The notes beneath the pieces are model-generated. The model ran no database searches and was not told where the DNA came from. It was given only the letters and a program-made list of their open reading frames with translations. Below, piece after piece: positions 16,831 to 25,741 of a DNA stretch of 64,000 bases. This stretch comes from Deltaproteobacteria bacterium (GTDB lineage: Bacteria > Desulfobacterota > Desulfobacteria > Desulfobacterales > Desulfatirhabdiaceae). The position numbers and the translations under genes are program-made. Position 1 is the first letter of the stretch. Each line of letters opens with the position of its first letter. The stretch covers positions 25,381 to 89,380 of the forward strand of contig JACRBZ010000012.1 of NCBI GenBank assembly GCA_016219185.1, read 5' to 3'.

Positions 16831-16904
16831 TATTATAGGAAGACAAATCCGCAATGCCCCAGGACAGGGAAAGAAAGTTTTTTCACTTTTTAAAATCGCA
16901 TTTC

Positions 16905-17111
16905 TTATTTACTGGAACAAGTAGAGATGCAACTCTCATATATCTCCCTACACCCTTGCGATGAATAGGTTCTGAGCCCGGTCGGCCCCCCTTGGGTACA
17001 CTGTATATATGCGGTCGTACACTCTTGCTTGCAGCTGTTTTCTGTGCTGAGAACGGCGCAGCCGGATAAGATTACAACTGCAACCATCATCAATGCTCTT
17101 AAAAAGTTCAT
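16905..17111 (-). CDS. Small Cys-rich lipoprotein
   Basis: 68 residues starting at MNFLRALMMVAVVILSGC, a classic lipoprotein signal with the lipobox LSGC. The mature part is short and has six Cys after the lipidated one (CKQEC, then C-x14-C-like spacings), which suggests disulfides or metal binding in the periplasm. I start at 17111, where AAAGGG precedes the ATG; a longer frame to 17156 has no such signal. I do not recognise the family. It lies between the decayed ferredoxin gene and an ankyrin lipoprotein, all poorly conserved accessory material. Confidence 0.65.
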   Translation of the reverse strand: MNFLRALMMVAVVILSGCAVLSTENSCKQECTTAYIQCTQGGPTGLRTYSSQGCREIYESCISTCSSK

Positions 17112-17248
17112 GTTATCCCTTTCAAATATTCCTGGCCTGTTTCGGGCAGAGAGCAATCAGGGAATAAGCTGGCCAAGGCTTATCTCCCTTTTTATCTTCT
17201 CCCGGAGAACCTTGCCGCCTCGCTACAAAATCGATCGGCTCGCTCTTT

Positions 17249-17511
17249 TTAACCTTCCTCGCCGGGAACAATTACCTTGCGAAAGCTCTCGCCTGTAGAA
17301 TTGTCAGGATCTGAAAAGTAGCCATTTGACATCTTAATTTCATCAGGAAAACAAGATAGAAAAGCTCGGAAAATTCTCTGGGCGTCCATCTACGCATTAA
17401 GATCATACTGATAAGTATCGATGCTTTTTTCTTCATTTTTGAGTTGATTCAAACAATCCCTATACGCCAAAACCTGACCATGCCAAGGCTCTTTTGAGTC
17501 TTTCCGGATTG
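17249..17511 (-). pseudogene. Possible gene remnant downstream of the ankyrin gene
   Basis: Minus-strand frame reading KEPWHGQVLAYRDCLNQLKN and on to YQYDLNA, a TAG, then MDAQRIFRAFLSCFPDEIKM and ending in VIVPGEEG at a TAA (17249). The amino-acid composition looks protein-like on both sides of the stop, which suggests a broken gene of unknown function; the last 46 codons (17249-17389) could also be a small intact gene. No family recognised. Confidence 0.25.
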
Positions 17512-17531
17512 TGCGTCTCTAAGCTCATTTT

Positions 17532-18836
17532 TTATTTCGCACCAGCAGCTTTTAATATTTCCACAACTTCACTATGACCGTTTGATTCTGCCGTATTTAA
17601 CGCATCGCTGCCGTCTGACATTTTCAAGTTCACTTTCGCACCCTTGGCAATCAGGAGTTTGACAATGTTCACATCTCCTTGCCCGGAAGCCATAATCAAC
17701 GCTGTACCGCCATCGGACGCCTTTGCATTTACGTTTGCACCTTTTGCAAGCAAAACCTTAATACAATCCGCATTGCCTTGTGCGGACGCCTTAATCAACG
17801 CCGTTGCGCCATTTGCCGTCTGTGCATTCACATCTGCGCCATTGGCAAGCAATTGCGTAACGATTTCCGTGTTGTCTTCCTCAGACGCCATAATCAATGC
17901 CGTGAAGCCCTCGTTATCTTTTGCGTTCACATTCGCACCCTTCTCAAGGAGAATTTTGACGCAGTCCACGAAACCTTTCCCTGCGGCCCTCATCAACGCC
18001 GTAGCACCCTCGTTATCTTTTGCGTTCACATCTGCACCCCTGGCTATCAACCGAGCGATAACGTCTGCGTTGTCTTCCTCGGACGCCATCATCAACGCCG
18101 TAGCACCCTCGTTATCTTTTGCGTTCACATTCGCACCCTTGGCGAGTAACTGGGAAACAACTTCCACATTGCCTTTCCTGGCGGTCCTCATCAAGGCTAT
18201 ATCACCCTCATTATCCATCGAATTCACGTCCGAACCCTTTATTGCCCTCATCAACGCCGTGAACCCTTCGTTATCTTCAGCGTTTACATCCGCACCACTG
18301 GCAAGTAATAGAGATACAACGTCTGCATGGGCTTGATCTGCCGCCCATAATAGCGGGGTGACATTCTCGCCGTCCTTCTCGTTCACATTCGCGCCCTTTG
18401 CTATCAACTTGGATACAATTTCCACATTGCCTTTCCCGGCGGCCCTTATCAACGCCGTATCACCATCGTTATCCTTTAAGTTAACGTCCGCACCCTTGGC
18501 TATCAACCGGGAAGCTACGTCTGCGTGATCTTCATGGAGCGCCCATAACAATGCCGTATCACCCTCGTTATCCCTTATGTTCGTGTCCGCACCACTGACA
18601 ATCAACTGAGAAACAATGTCCATATTGCCTTTCTTTGCTGCTATAATTAATGCTGAAGCTCCCTCGTTGTCTTTCGTGTTCACGTTCGCACCATTCTTAA
18701 GGCAATTTTTTATTGCTTTAAGATCGCCTTCTTCAGCCGCTTTTAAAAGATCACTGTTTACATCGGTCCTTGAACAGGCGCAAAAAATCGAAATCATAAC
18801 AAACATGGTTGCAATGCTTCCCTTTGAAAGTCTCAT
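17532..18836 (-). CDS. Ankyrin-repeat lipoprotein
   Basis: 434 residues. A signal peptide ends in SIFCACS, so the mature protein probably starts at a lipidated Cys on the periplasmic side. The rest is about twelve ankyrin repeats of 33 residues with the consensus GANVNAKDNEGATALMMAS; one repeat near the middle (MRAIKGSDVNSMDNEG) is shortened to about half, a sign of recombination between repeats. Ankyrin arrays bind proteins; the partner is unknown. The DNA repeat is strong enough to give spurious long frames on the other strand. No neighbour on the same strand explains its role. Confidence 0.92.
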   Translation of the reverse strand: MRLSKGSIATMFVMISIFCACSRTDVNSDLLKAAEEGDLKAIKNCLKNGANVNTKDNEGASALIIAAKKGNMDIVSQLIVSGADTNIRDNEGDTALLWALHEDHADVASRLIAKGADVNLKDNDGDTALIRAAGKGNVEIVSKLIAKGANVNEKDGENVTPLLWAADQAHADVVSLLLASGADVNAEDNEGFTALMRAIKGSDVNSMDNEGDIALMRTARKGNVEVVSQLLAKGANVNAKDNEGATALMMASEEDNADVIARLIARGADVNAKDNEGATALMRAAGKGFVDCVKILLEKGANVNAKDNEGFTALIMASEEDNTEIVTQLLANGADVNAQTANGATALIKASAQGNADCIKVLLAKGANVNAKASDGGTALIMASGQGDVNIVKLLIAKGAKVNLKMSDGSDALNTAESNGHSEVVEILKAAGAK

Positions 18837-19017
18837 GGTAAACAGCTCCTGTTTTTTAATAATTATTTCTTTGTTTTATTCTATTCAAACGCAATACATG
18901 TCAAGAAGGAATTTTAAAATTCGTTTGCGTATAATGACGGTATGGCTTCGGGATGCTCATCTTAAGGCAGGATTCCCCCCTCAATATTTCCCCTTCTTGA
19001 CAAGATGATTCCGATAT

Positions 19018-19039
19018 GCTATCGCATGACATAGATAGC
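19018..19039. promoter_or_regulatory. Candidate LexA operator upstream of lexA
   Basis: Inverted repeat GCTATC-N10-GATAGC, ending 24 nt before the lexA start codon. LexA usually represses its own gene, and LexA boxes differ widely among Desulfobacterota, so position is the only argument; no second copy was found to compare. Confidence 0.3.
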
Positions 19040-19063
19040 TAATGATATAAGATCGAGGAAAAT

Positions 19064-19681
19064 ATGGAAAATCTTACCAAACGCCAGAAGGAGGTTCTGG
19101 ACTTTGTTACCCGGTGCATTGACACACTCGGGGCTCCGCCAACCCTTCGGGAGATTTCCGCACATATCGGTACCCGCGGCACAGCGACTGCGCTTCACCA
19201 TTTACAAGCCATCGAGAAAAAAGGTTATCTACGCCGAAGGGAAGGCAGTTCCCGGGGCATTGCCCTGACCGAAAAAACCGTAAGACCTGAAGCACTTATT
19301 TCTCTTCCCATTGTCGGAACGGTCAGCGCCGGTCTTCCCCAGCCAGCGGTTGAAAGCATTGAAGGCTACTGCGCCATTTCCCCGGAATGGGTGAAAGGCG
19401 ATGGCTGTTTCTTCCTGAAAGTCAGGGGAGAAAGCATGATCGAGGCGCACATCCTGGATGGCGATCTGGCCCTGATCCGGCCCCAGCCAACCGCCGAAAA
19501 CGGGGAAATCGTCGTTGCGCTGATAGACGGCGCTGCAACCTTGAAGCGTTACTACCATGAAGGTGATCACATCCGCCTCCAACCCGAAAATCGCCAAATG
19601 GGTCCCATTCTAATTCATGAAAACGATGCGGAAACCATCATCGTCGGAAAACTACTGAAAACCATACGGAGCCATGACTGA
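19064..19681 (+). CDS. lexA: LexA repressor
   Basis: SOS-response repressor and self-cleaving protease. 205 residues: N-terminal winged helix (LTKRQKEVLDFVTRCIDTLG, then PTLREISAHIGTRGTATALH), the Ala89-Gly90 cleavage site in VSAG, catalytic Ser124 in RGESM and Lys161 in ATLKRYY. RecA-stimulated cleavage would release the operon. The next gene overlaps it by 8 nt and a DinB polymerase follows, so the three form one damage-inducible unit. Confidence 0.95.
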   Translation: MENLTKRQKEVLDFVTRCIDTLGAPPTLREISAHIGTRGTATALHHLQAIEKKGYLRRREGSSRGIALTEKTVRPEALISLPIVGTVSAGLPQPAVESIEGYCAISPEWVKGDGCFFLKVRGESMIEAHILDGDLALIRPQPTAENGEIVVALIDGAATLKRYYHEGDHIRLQPENRQMGPILIHENDAETIIVGKLLKTIRSHD

Positions 19682-19961
19682 GATGATGTTGAGAGGCGAT
19701 CCCATTCGTATTGCCGTCATCTATGAACCGGGAAAACGCATCCGGCCGGTCTGGTTTGAACTGAACCGTAAACAGCACATGGTTATCGAAACCACATATC
19801 AGTGGCGGAACAAAATCGGCGATGTCCATTTTTTGCATTATACGGTCACGGACGGCGAGGCCGTGTATGAGCTTGTTTTCAGCCCGCTTGACCAGACCTG
19901 GACATTGAATGCCCAGCAGACGGAACAATGTCATGAACGACCGGATCATTCTTCATCTTGA
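19674..19961 (+). CDS. Small conserved protein between lexA and dinB
   Basis: 95 residues, overlapping lexA by 8 nt and dinB by 29 nt, so tightly translated with both. The core PVWFELNRKQHMVIETTYQW, then VYELVFSPLDQTWTL, has alternating aromatic residues and looks like a small beta-barrel; its pattern recalls the DUF6504-type proteins found beside error-prone polymerases, but I judge this from pattern only. Location in an SOS operon suggests an accessory factor of translesion synthesis. Confidence 0.75.
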   Translation: MTEMMLRGDPIRIAVIYEPGKRIRPVWFELNRKQHMVIETTYQWRNKIGDVHFLHYTVTDGEAVYELVFSPLDQTWTLNAQQTEQCHERPDHSSS

Positions 19962-21165
19962 CATGAATGCATTTTTTGCCAGCGTCGAGCAGCAGGCAAA
20001 TCCGGCATTGCGGGGAAAACCGATTGCTGTCATTGGCTCCAGTGGCAGAACGGTGATCACGACTGCCTCATATGAAGCCCGAAAATATGGTGTTAAGACC
20101 GGCATGGCCATATGGGAGGCAAAACGCCAGTGCCCCCAACTCATTCTTGTCATTGGCGACAACCGCAAATACACCTATACATCGTCCCGGATTTTTCGCA
20201 TGATGCTCGATTACACACCGCTTGTGGAGGTATTCAGTATCGACGAGGCATTTCTCGATGTCACACATTCCCTTAAAATATTCGGTGCTCCGGAGCGTAT
20301 TGGGTACCTGCTGAAAGCCCGGATAAAGCATCGTTTTGGCCTGACTTGTTCTGTCGGCATAGGTCCCAACAAACTTCTTGCCAAACTTGCCAGTGATATG
20401 AAAAAACCGGATGGGCTTACGATCATCCGTCCCGATGAGGTGTCTCAAGTCATAGATCCCCTGCCCATCAAGGATCTTTGCGGTATCGGCTCCCGTATGG
20501 AGCGTCATTTGAATCTTCTGGGGATTAAGACATGTGGGGACCTGGGACGGTTTCCGGTTGATATTCTGAAAAGAAAATTTGGTGTTACCGGCCTGCATTT
20601 GCATGATATGGGGCTGGGTATTGATCACAGTCCGGTGATTCCGGCAAGTGATCAGGACAGGGTTAAATCCGTTGGACACTCCATGACCCTGAGCCGGGAC
20701 ATTTCCAGGCGCCAGGATATTCTCAAATACCTGCTCCAGTTATCTGAAATGGTGGGCAGGCGGGCCAGGCGTTACGGCGTTTCCGGTAAAACGATCAGCC
20801 TGTATGTTCGTTATGCCGACTTTTATTCCAGCTTTGGCAAACAGCAGACTCTGGCCAATCCCATAAACCAGAGCGATGACATCTACAGAGCGGCGGTCGA
20901 TATCCTGAATACGGTCGAGCTTCAGCAGCCAGTGCGGCTTCTCGGGGTGCGGCTGACCAATTTACAGCATCGGGTCGCCCAACTTCCTTTGTTCCCGCAG
21001 GAACGAAGAAAGGCGCTCATGGTCCGGGCCATGGATGCCGTAAATAACCGGTACGGAGACTTTACCGTAACCTTTGCCAGCCTTATGGATACCCAAGAAA
21101 AGGGCAGTCACGTGATTTCGCCGGCATGGCGACCCAACGGGATTCGGTGTGTCGACGTAAAGTAA
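19933..21165 (+). CDS. dinB: DNA polymerase IV (Y-family translesion polymerase)
   Basis: 410 residues with the Y-family signature: MNDRIILHLDMNAFFASVEQ (first catalytic Asp), VEVFSIDEAFLDVT (the second acidic pair SIDE), helix-hairpin-helix at LCGIGSRMERHLNLLGIKT, little finger domain about 240-355, and a possible beta-clamp-binding motif QLPLFP near residue 357. It copies damaged DNA with low fidelity. I start at 19933 rather than 19909 because MNDRIILHLDMN is where the family starts. LexA control follows from the operon. Confidence 0.93.
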   Translation: MNDRIILHLDMNAFFASVEQQANPALRGKPIAVIGSSGRTVITTASYEARKYGVKTGMAIWEAKRQCPQLILVIGDNRKYTYTSSRIFRMMLDYTPLVEVFSIDEAFLDVTHSLKIFGAPERIGYLLKARIKHRFGLTCSVGIGPNKLLAKLASDMKKPDGLTIIRPDEVSQVIDPLPIKDLCGIGSRMERHLNLLGIKTCGDLGRFPVDILKRKFGVTGLHLHDMGLGIDHSPVIPASDQDRVKSVGHSMTLSRDISRRQDILKYLLQLSEMVGRRARRYGVSGKTISLYVRYADFYSSFGKQQTLANPINQSDDIYRAAVDILNTVELQQPVRLLGVRLTNLQHRVAQLPLFPQERRKALMVRAMDAVNNRYGDFTVTFASLMDTQEKGSHVISPAWRPNGIRCVDVK

Positions 21166-21258
21166 TTTTTTGATTTGAGGTGGAACCAAAGGCCGGGAAA
21201 ACCATCATAGGGTTTCTCAATCCACAAATATCCCTCAAAAAAACAGAAAGGAAAGTTT

Positions 21259-22461
21259 ATGATCGATGATGATGGCTTCAATGTGTCGAGTAATCAAGGC
21301 TCATCAGGCGATGACCGTTACGACGAAGAGACGACGACGGGTTGGGGCGGCCGGATCGGAGAATCCCTGAAGGGACTTCTTTTTGGGATTGTTCTCACGG
21401 TTTGCGCCGGCATCCTGCTCTTCTGGAACGAGGGTAGAACGGTGAAAATGTCGCGGGCTCTGGACGAAACATCCAACATCCTCGTCTCCCTGCAAACACC
21501 TGCTGTCGATCCCGTAAACAATGGAAAACCGGTCCATGTTACGGGAGATGCTGGAACCGTGGAAGTTCTGTCCGACAAATCCTTCGGGGTTTCCGGCAAT
21601 GCCATCAGGCTAAGGCGTTCAGTTGAGATTTACCAGTGGAAGGAAGCGCAGCAAACCGAAACGACCAAGAACCTTGGCGGGAGTTCAACCAAGCATACAA
21701 CTTACACTTATACGAAGGTATGGTCCGATCACCTCAATAGTTCGGCCGCTTTCAAAAAGCCCGAGGGCCATGCGAATCCGGCACAGGTTGCGTATGGTAC
21801 TCAGGACTTCTGGGCCAACGAGGTCAAGCTGGGGAGTTTCAATCTGCCTCGAAGTCTGCTGCAGAAGCTCACAAACTTTGAAAGCCTGCCCATGGAGCCA
21901 TCTCTCACGGAAAAAATGCCCGCGCCGTTGAAAAGCCAGGCACAAGTACTGGGTGATTGGTGCTACCTTGGAAACCCTCAGACGCCTGGCATTGGAGACT
22001 TGAGAGTTAAATTCGAAATCATCCGACCCGGGACCGTGAGCATTGTGGCAAGGCAGGTGCAGAACACGTTTGAACCTTACACCGCCAGTTCTGGAAAGAC
22101 GGTCGAACTCATCGAACCCGGAATTCACAGCCCGGACAGCATGTTCACCGACGCCAAGAATGAAAACAAGATGATTGCCTGGGTACTGCGCGCTGTCGGG
22201 GCTGTTTGCATTTACATCGGTATATTCTTAATCATGAGGCCCTTTTCCGTATTCCTTGACGTCATTCCGCTCATAGGTAACATTGCCGGGTTCGGTATAG
22301 GCCTGGCTGCCATGGTGATCGCCTTGATTTTGTCTCTCCTGATAATCGCTGCCGCATGGTTTAGTTACCGCCCTTTATTGTCCGTTGTCCTGGTATGCGC
22401 GGTTGTTGTGTCGATCCTGCTGATGGGGATGACAAAAAAGCGTCGGATCGCCGGCGCCTGA
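21259..22461 (+). CDS. TMEM43 family membrane protein
   Basis: 400 residues with one membrane segment at about 40-57 (GLLFGIVLTVCAGILLFWNE), a large extracytoplasmic domain (about 65-305) and three or four hydrophobic helices at 310-395. The FWNEGRTV sequence right after the first helix is the hallmark of the TMEM43/LUMA family, known from an eukaryotic nuclear-envelope protein and from many bacteria where its job is not established. AGAAAGGAAAG precedes the ATG. It stands alone between dinB and a propeller protein. Confidence 0.85.
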   Translation: MIDDDGFNVSSNQGSSGDDRYDEETTTGWGGRIGESLKGLLFGIVLTVCAGILLFWNEGRTVKMSRALDETSNILVSLQTPAVDPVNNGKPVHVTGDAGTVEVLSDKSFGVSGNAIRLRRSVEIYQWKEAQQTETTKNLGGSSTKHTTYTYTKVWSDHLNSSAAFKKPEGHANPAQVAYGTQDFWANEVKLGSFNLPRSLLQKLTNFESLPMEPSLTEKMPAPLKSQAQVLGDWCYLGNPQTPGIGDLRVKFEIIRPGTVSIVARQVQNTFEPYTASSGKTVELIEPGIHSPDSMFTDAKNENKMIAWVLRAVGAVCIYIGIFLIMRPFSVFLDVIPLIGNIAGFGIGLAAMVIALILSLLIIAAAWFSYRPLLSVVLVCAVVVSILLMGMTKKRRIAGA

Positions 22462-22720
22462 TCGCATCGACCTGTGCGAGACGAGCCATCACGTGAAGCC
22501 ATTAAGGTCCGGTTGACACCTTCGTATAATCCAAAATGGCCTTAAGCAAAGATGTCCACTTTCGGCTGAGTGATCGTACCGTTTCGGCTGATCCAAAACC
22601 ATTTTTGGGAAACAACCGTACCTGGGAAAATGAATTATTGAATTCGATGCAGCTTTTTGGTTCTATGCACTGATATTTGAGAAAGTCATCGGTTCCCAGA
22701 CGACCATCCTGAAAACGTTA
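22462..22720. other. Intergenic region
   Basis: 259 bp between convergent TMEM43 and propeller genes. No gene or hairpin terminator is evident. Confidence 0.5.
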
Positions 22721-24091
22721 TCAATTGGGAATAACGCCATAGTTTGTAACCAGAAAGTAGATTTTTCCCCCAGTGGAAAGAGCCGGATCATATTTTAAAT
22801 CCGCCCACAAATGTGTGCTTCCATTCGGAAGCAGGACATCGGGAATATGGATTTTCAAATCGCTGGACAGCGTTGATGCGGCACATGGATAAGAAGGATT
22901 GCTCATGATACCAAAAGTCGTCAACATGAAAGGTATTGACTTTGGATCAGCCGGATTTGACTTATAAATAAAATCCGCCCAAAATGTTAGGGTCTTTGAT
23001 TCTGGGCTGACATAGGAAAGATATGGTATATGAAGCAATAGATTCGCATCTATAGTTGCAATACACACTGTAGCTATATCCGCTATCTTACCGATCCTGC
23101 CACCGTTATTCTCCGTGAACCAGAGGTTCCCGTCAGGCCCCGGGGTAATCCCATTAGGACGACTGCCGGGGGTAATACCTGCAGAAAACTCGGTCACAAC
23201 TCCCGATGGGGTGATCCTTCCGATCTTGTTGCCATTTACTTCATGGTTCTCCGTGAACCAGAGGTTTCCGTCCGGTCCCGTGGTAATCCCATCAGGCCGA
23301 CTGCCGGGGGTAATGCCTGCAGAAAATTCGGTCACAACTCCGGATGGGGTAATCTTTCCGATCTTGTTGCCATAAAACTCCGTGAACCAGAGGTTTCCGT
23401 CCGGCCCCGAGGCAATCCCATTAGGCCCACTGAGATAGGAAACGGGAAACTCGGTGACAACTCCGGATGGCGTGATCTTTCCGATCTTGTCGCCATAAAA
23501 CTCCGTGAACCAGAGGTTTCCATCTGGCCCGGTGGTAATCCCATTAGGCCAACTATTAGGGGTAATGCCTTCAGAATACAAGGTGATAGCTCCAGATGGG
23601 GTAATCTTTCCGATCTTGTGGGCAGATTGCACCGTGAACCAGAGGTTTCCGTCCGGCCCCGGGGTAATCCCATGCCCCGGGGTAATCCCAGTCGGCGTAA
23701 TGTCATCGGAAATACCAGTAGAATACTCGGTGACAACGCCTGATGGGGTTATTTTTCCAATGCCTTTACCATAGTACTCCGTGAACCAAAGATTTCCATC
23801 CGGCCCCGGGGTAATCGCATTAGGGCGGCTTCCGGTGGTAATACCTTCAGAAAACTCGGTGACAACTCCGGATGGGGTGATCTTTCCGATCTTGTTGTCC
23901 ATAAACTCCGTGAACCAGAGATTTCCATCAGATCCTGCTGTAATCCCGCTTGGCACACAGTAAGGAAAGGAAATACCATTAGAAAACTCGGTAATGGTCA
24001 GGCTCCTGGCATACATGGGTTGGAATAAGCCGATCAATAAAAAGATGCCAGTAACGCTCAAAATAAGTCTCGAATATCTTATCGCCATCAT
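22721..24091 (-). CDS. Secreted virginiamycin-B-lyase-like beta-propeller
   Basis: 456 residues: signal peptide (about 1-29, ending in QPMYARS), then eight or so repeats of about 40-45 residues with the consensus GPDGNLWFTEFYGNKIGKIT, the streptogramin lyase (Vgb) propeller blade, and a C-terminal domain of about 110 residues (from CIATIDANLLLHIPYLS) of a type often found in delta-proteobacterial exported proteins. True Vgb enzymes need specific His and Glu residues that I cannot confirm in these degenerate blades, and one blade contains a duplicated GHGITPGPDG, so antibiotic lyase activity is doubtful. GAGGGG lies 6 nt before the ATG. Confidence 0.83.
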   Translation of the reverse strand: MMAIRYSRLILSVTGIFLLIGLFQPMYARSLTITEFSNGISFPYCVPSGITAGSDGNLWFTEFMDNKIGKITPSGVVTEFSEGITTGSRPNAITPGPDGNLWFTEYYGKGIGKITPSGVVTEYSTGISDDITPTGITPGHGITPGPDGNLWFTVQSAHKIGKITPSGAITLYSEGITPNSWPNGITTGPDGNLWFTEFYGDKIGKITPSGVVTEFPVSYLSGPNGIASGPDGNLWFTEFYGNKIGKITPSGVVTEFSAGITPGSRPDGITTGPDGNLWFTENHEVNGNKIGRITPSGVVTEFSAGITPGSRPNGITPGPDGNLWFTENNGGRIGKIADIATVCIATIDANLLLHIPYLSYVSPESKTLTFWADFIYKSNPADPKSIPFMLTTFGIMSNPSYPCAASTLSSDLKIHIPDVLLPNGSTHLWADLKYDPALSTGGKIYFLVTNYGVIPN

Positions 24092-24606
24092 TTATTTCCC
24101 CTCATCACCTTAATTTATAAGTAACCTGCAGTCTAAACAACCGCTGTAACCATTAGAACAATAAAGCCGAGAGATCCTCTGCTCATTTTTTATACAGTTT
24201 TTCCTTTCATTTGGTTTCTGCAAGAATTGAGTCCTCTGAGAACTGTCTCCCATATCAGATTGAATGATATATGCAAGCGTTATATGGCCTGCACATCCCT
24301 CGTGTGGCTTGCTGCCGGCATCGTCTCATTTTATCCAAAGAACACAGCGGTTATAAACCGGATCTGATACCACCCAAGGCCTGCTGTTCCTGCAATACAA
24401 AAATGTGGCGGTTCTGAATTGCGCGTAATGATCCTGTTTTGTCATCACTTGCCAGAAAATCGACTCGCAAATGTCCTTGACAGCATCCAGGGCAGGTGCT
24501 AACTGAAACTTTCTAAAAGCTGTTTTTTTATCACCGATATAAATTCAGTTTGTTATCGGTGTCATCAACTCTTTTTGCGGTTATTTTCAAGGAGGTTTTT
24601 TCGTAT
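24092..24606. other. Divergent intergenic region before the PilZ gene
   Basis: 515 bp, AT-richer than the flanks, with no convincing gene. Near the PilZ start an inverted repeat CACCGATA (24532-24539) and TATCGGTG (24554-24561) with a 14-nt spacer could be an operator or a hairpin in the 5' leader. Confidence 0.5.
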
Positions 24607-25035
24607 ATGGATAAAAACCCGACTGATGAATCAAAACTGGTCGAAATAATCAGCGACATGGCCAAGAAGCTTTCTGTAAGGCAACAGCATGAATTGATCA
24701 ATTATATTAAATTTATTGAAAAAGGAGATGAAAAAAGGGGCTCTAAGAGAAAGACCGTCAAAATCAGTGTGGATTACTCGGTGGAAGATAAATTCTATTC
24801 CGACATACTCGAAAACATCGGTGCCGGAGGCGCATTTATCAGAGCAACAAGGTTGTTTCAAATGGGGCATTCAACAAGTATGGTTGTTTCTCTTCCCGAG
24901 ATGGAAAAAAATATAAAATTAAAAGGTGAAATCGTCAGGCTAACGGACGAGGGTTTCGGGGTAAGATTTACCGAGGAACATAATGAAATATTTGCTAATA
25001 CGCAAAATGACCTTTGGCATTTTCAGGCGTTTTAG
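24607..25035 (+). CDS. PilZ-domain protein
   Basis: 142 residues. After an N-terminal helical part (about 1-45), residues 46-135 form a PilZ domain: the RxxxR motif (RGSKR) and NIGAGGAFI, the second motif, in which the usual Ser (NxSxxG) is Gly. PilZ domains bind cyclic di-GMP; loss of the Ser may weaken binding, but many working PilZ proteins vary here. AAGGAGG lies about 11 nt before the ATG. A lone gene; a role in motility or surface regulation is only an inference. Confidence 0.85.
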   Translation: MDKNPTDESKLVEIISDMAKKLSVRQQHELINYIKFIEKGDEKRGSKRKTVKISVDYSVEDKFYSDILENIGAGGAFIRATRLFQMGHSTSMVVSLPEMEKNIKLKGEIVRLTDEGFGVRFTEEHNEIFANTQNDLWHFQAF

Positions 25036-25267
25036 CCGTCTTTATCTTGATTTCGTTTTCTGTCCCCTCCCCCACAAACGACAAATCCCGGCTTTTGTCC
25101 CGTGTTTTACAGATACGGTCCCTCATGTTCCACCCTTGCCTTTGGATTGAACTTGTGTCGATGTTATTATGTAATGCATTCATATCCGATTCGTGTCAAA
25201 TCATGTTGGATTAGCTCTTTCCATAAAAATGAGGTTTCATGATATGTTTAATCAGTCAGGAGAAATA

Positions 25268-25720
25268 ATGAAAAAGCTTCAGTGGATTATTGTGGTTGTT
25301 TTGCTGCTGCTGGTACGGAGCAGCGCCGTACAGGCGGAAGAGTACAAGAATGTCGAGATAAAAAAACTGCTCACCTCGACAACGGCGAGTAATGGTCAGC
25401 CGCTCTCATATCTTCGGACGGATCATCCCGAAGTAACCGTTCTTGTTCTTCGTGTTCCGCCAGGGGGTTCAACCGGCTGGCACCAGCATCCCGTGCCGGT
25501 TTATGCGTACATGCTCGAAGGATCTCTCACCGTGGAAATGAAAGACGGCAAAACGTATGAATTCAGAAAAGGGAATGTGATTCTTGAAGAAATGAACGCC
25601 CTGCACAATGGTCATAATTCCGGCAGTGAGGCGGCAAGCCTCGTGGTTTTTTATACCGGAGAAACGGGTGTGCCGAATGTGATAAAGGAAGAATCTCAGG
25701 CATCTCCCGCGTCAAAATAA
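25268..25720 (+). CDS. Secreted cupin-domain protein
   Basis: 150 residues: signal peptide 1-23 (ending in SSAVQAEE), then one cupin_2 domain with GGSTGWHQHPVPVYAYMLEG (metal-binding His and Tyr) and the second motif GNVILEEMNALHNGHN. It is a periplasmic small beta-barrel that could bind a metal and a small ligand; the substrate is unknown. AGGAG precedes the ATG at 25268; longer frames upstream lack such a signal. It converges on rsmG. Confidence 0.82.
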   Translation: MKKLQWIIVVVLLLLVRSSAVQAEEYKNVEIKKLLTSTTASNGQPLSYLRTDHPEVTVLVLRVPPGGSTGWHQHPVPVYAYMLEGSLTVEMKDGKTYEFRKGNVILEEMNALHNGHNSGSEAASLVVFYTGETGVPNVIKEESQASPASK

Positions 25721-25741
25721 AGGTATCTCCATCCAAAGTGC

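Noticed and set aside
17532..18836. CRISPR-like regular repeats
   Set aside because: The 99-bp period encodes ankyrin repeats with drifting copies; no spacer-repeat pattern. The same holds for the propeller gene at 22.7-24.1 kb.
22721..24091. Streptogramin resistance by a Vgb lyase
   Set aside because: The propeller fold matches, but catalytic residues cannot be confirmed and the gene is exported with an extra domain; reported only as a Vgb-like propeller.
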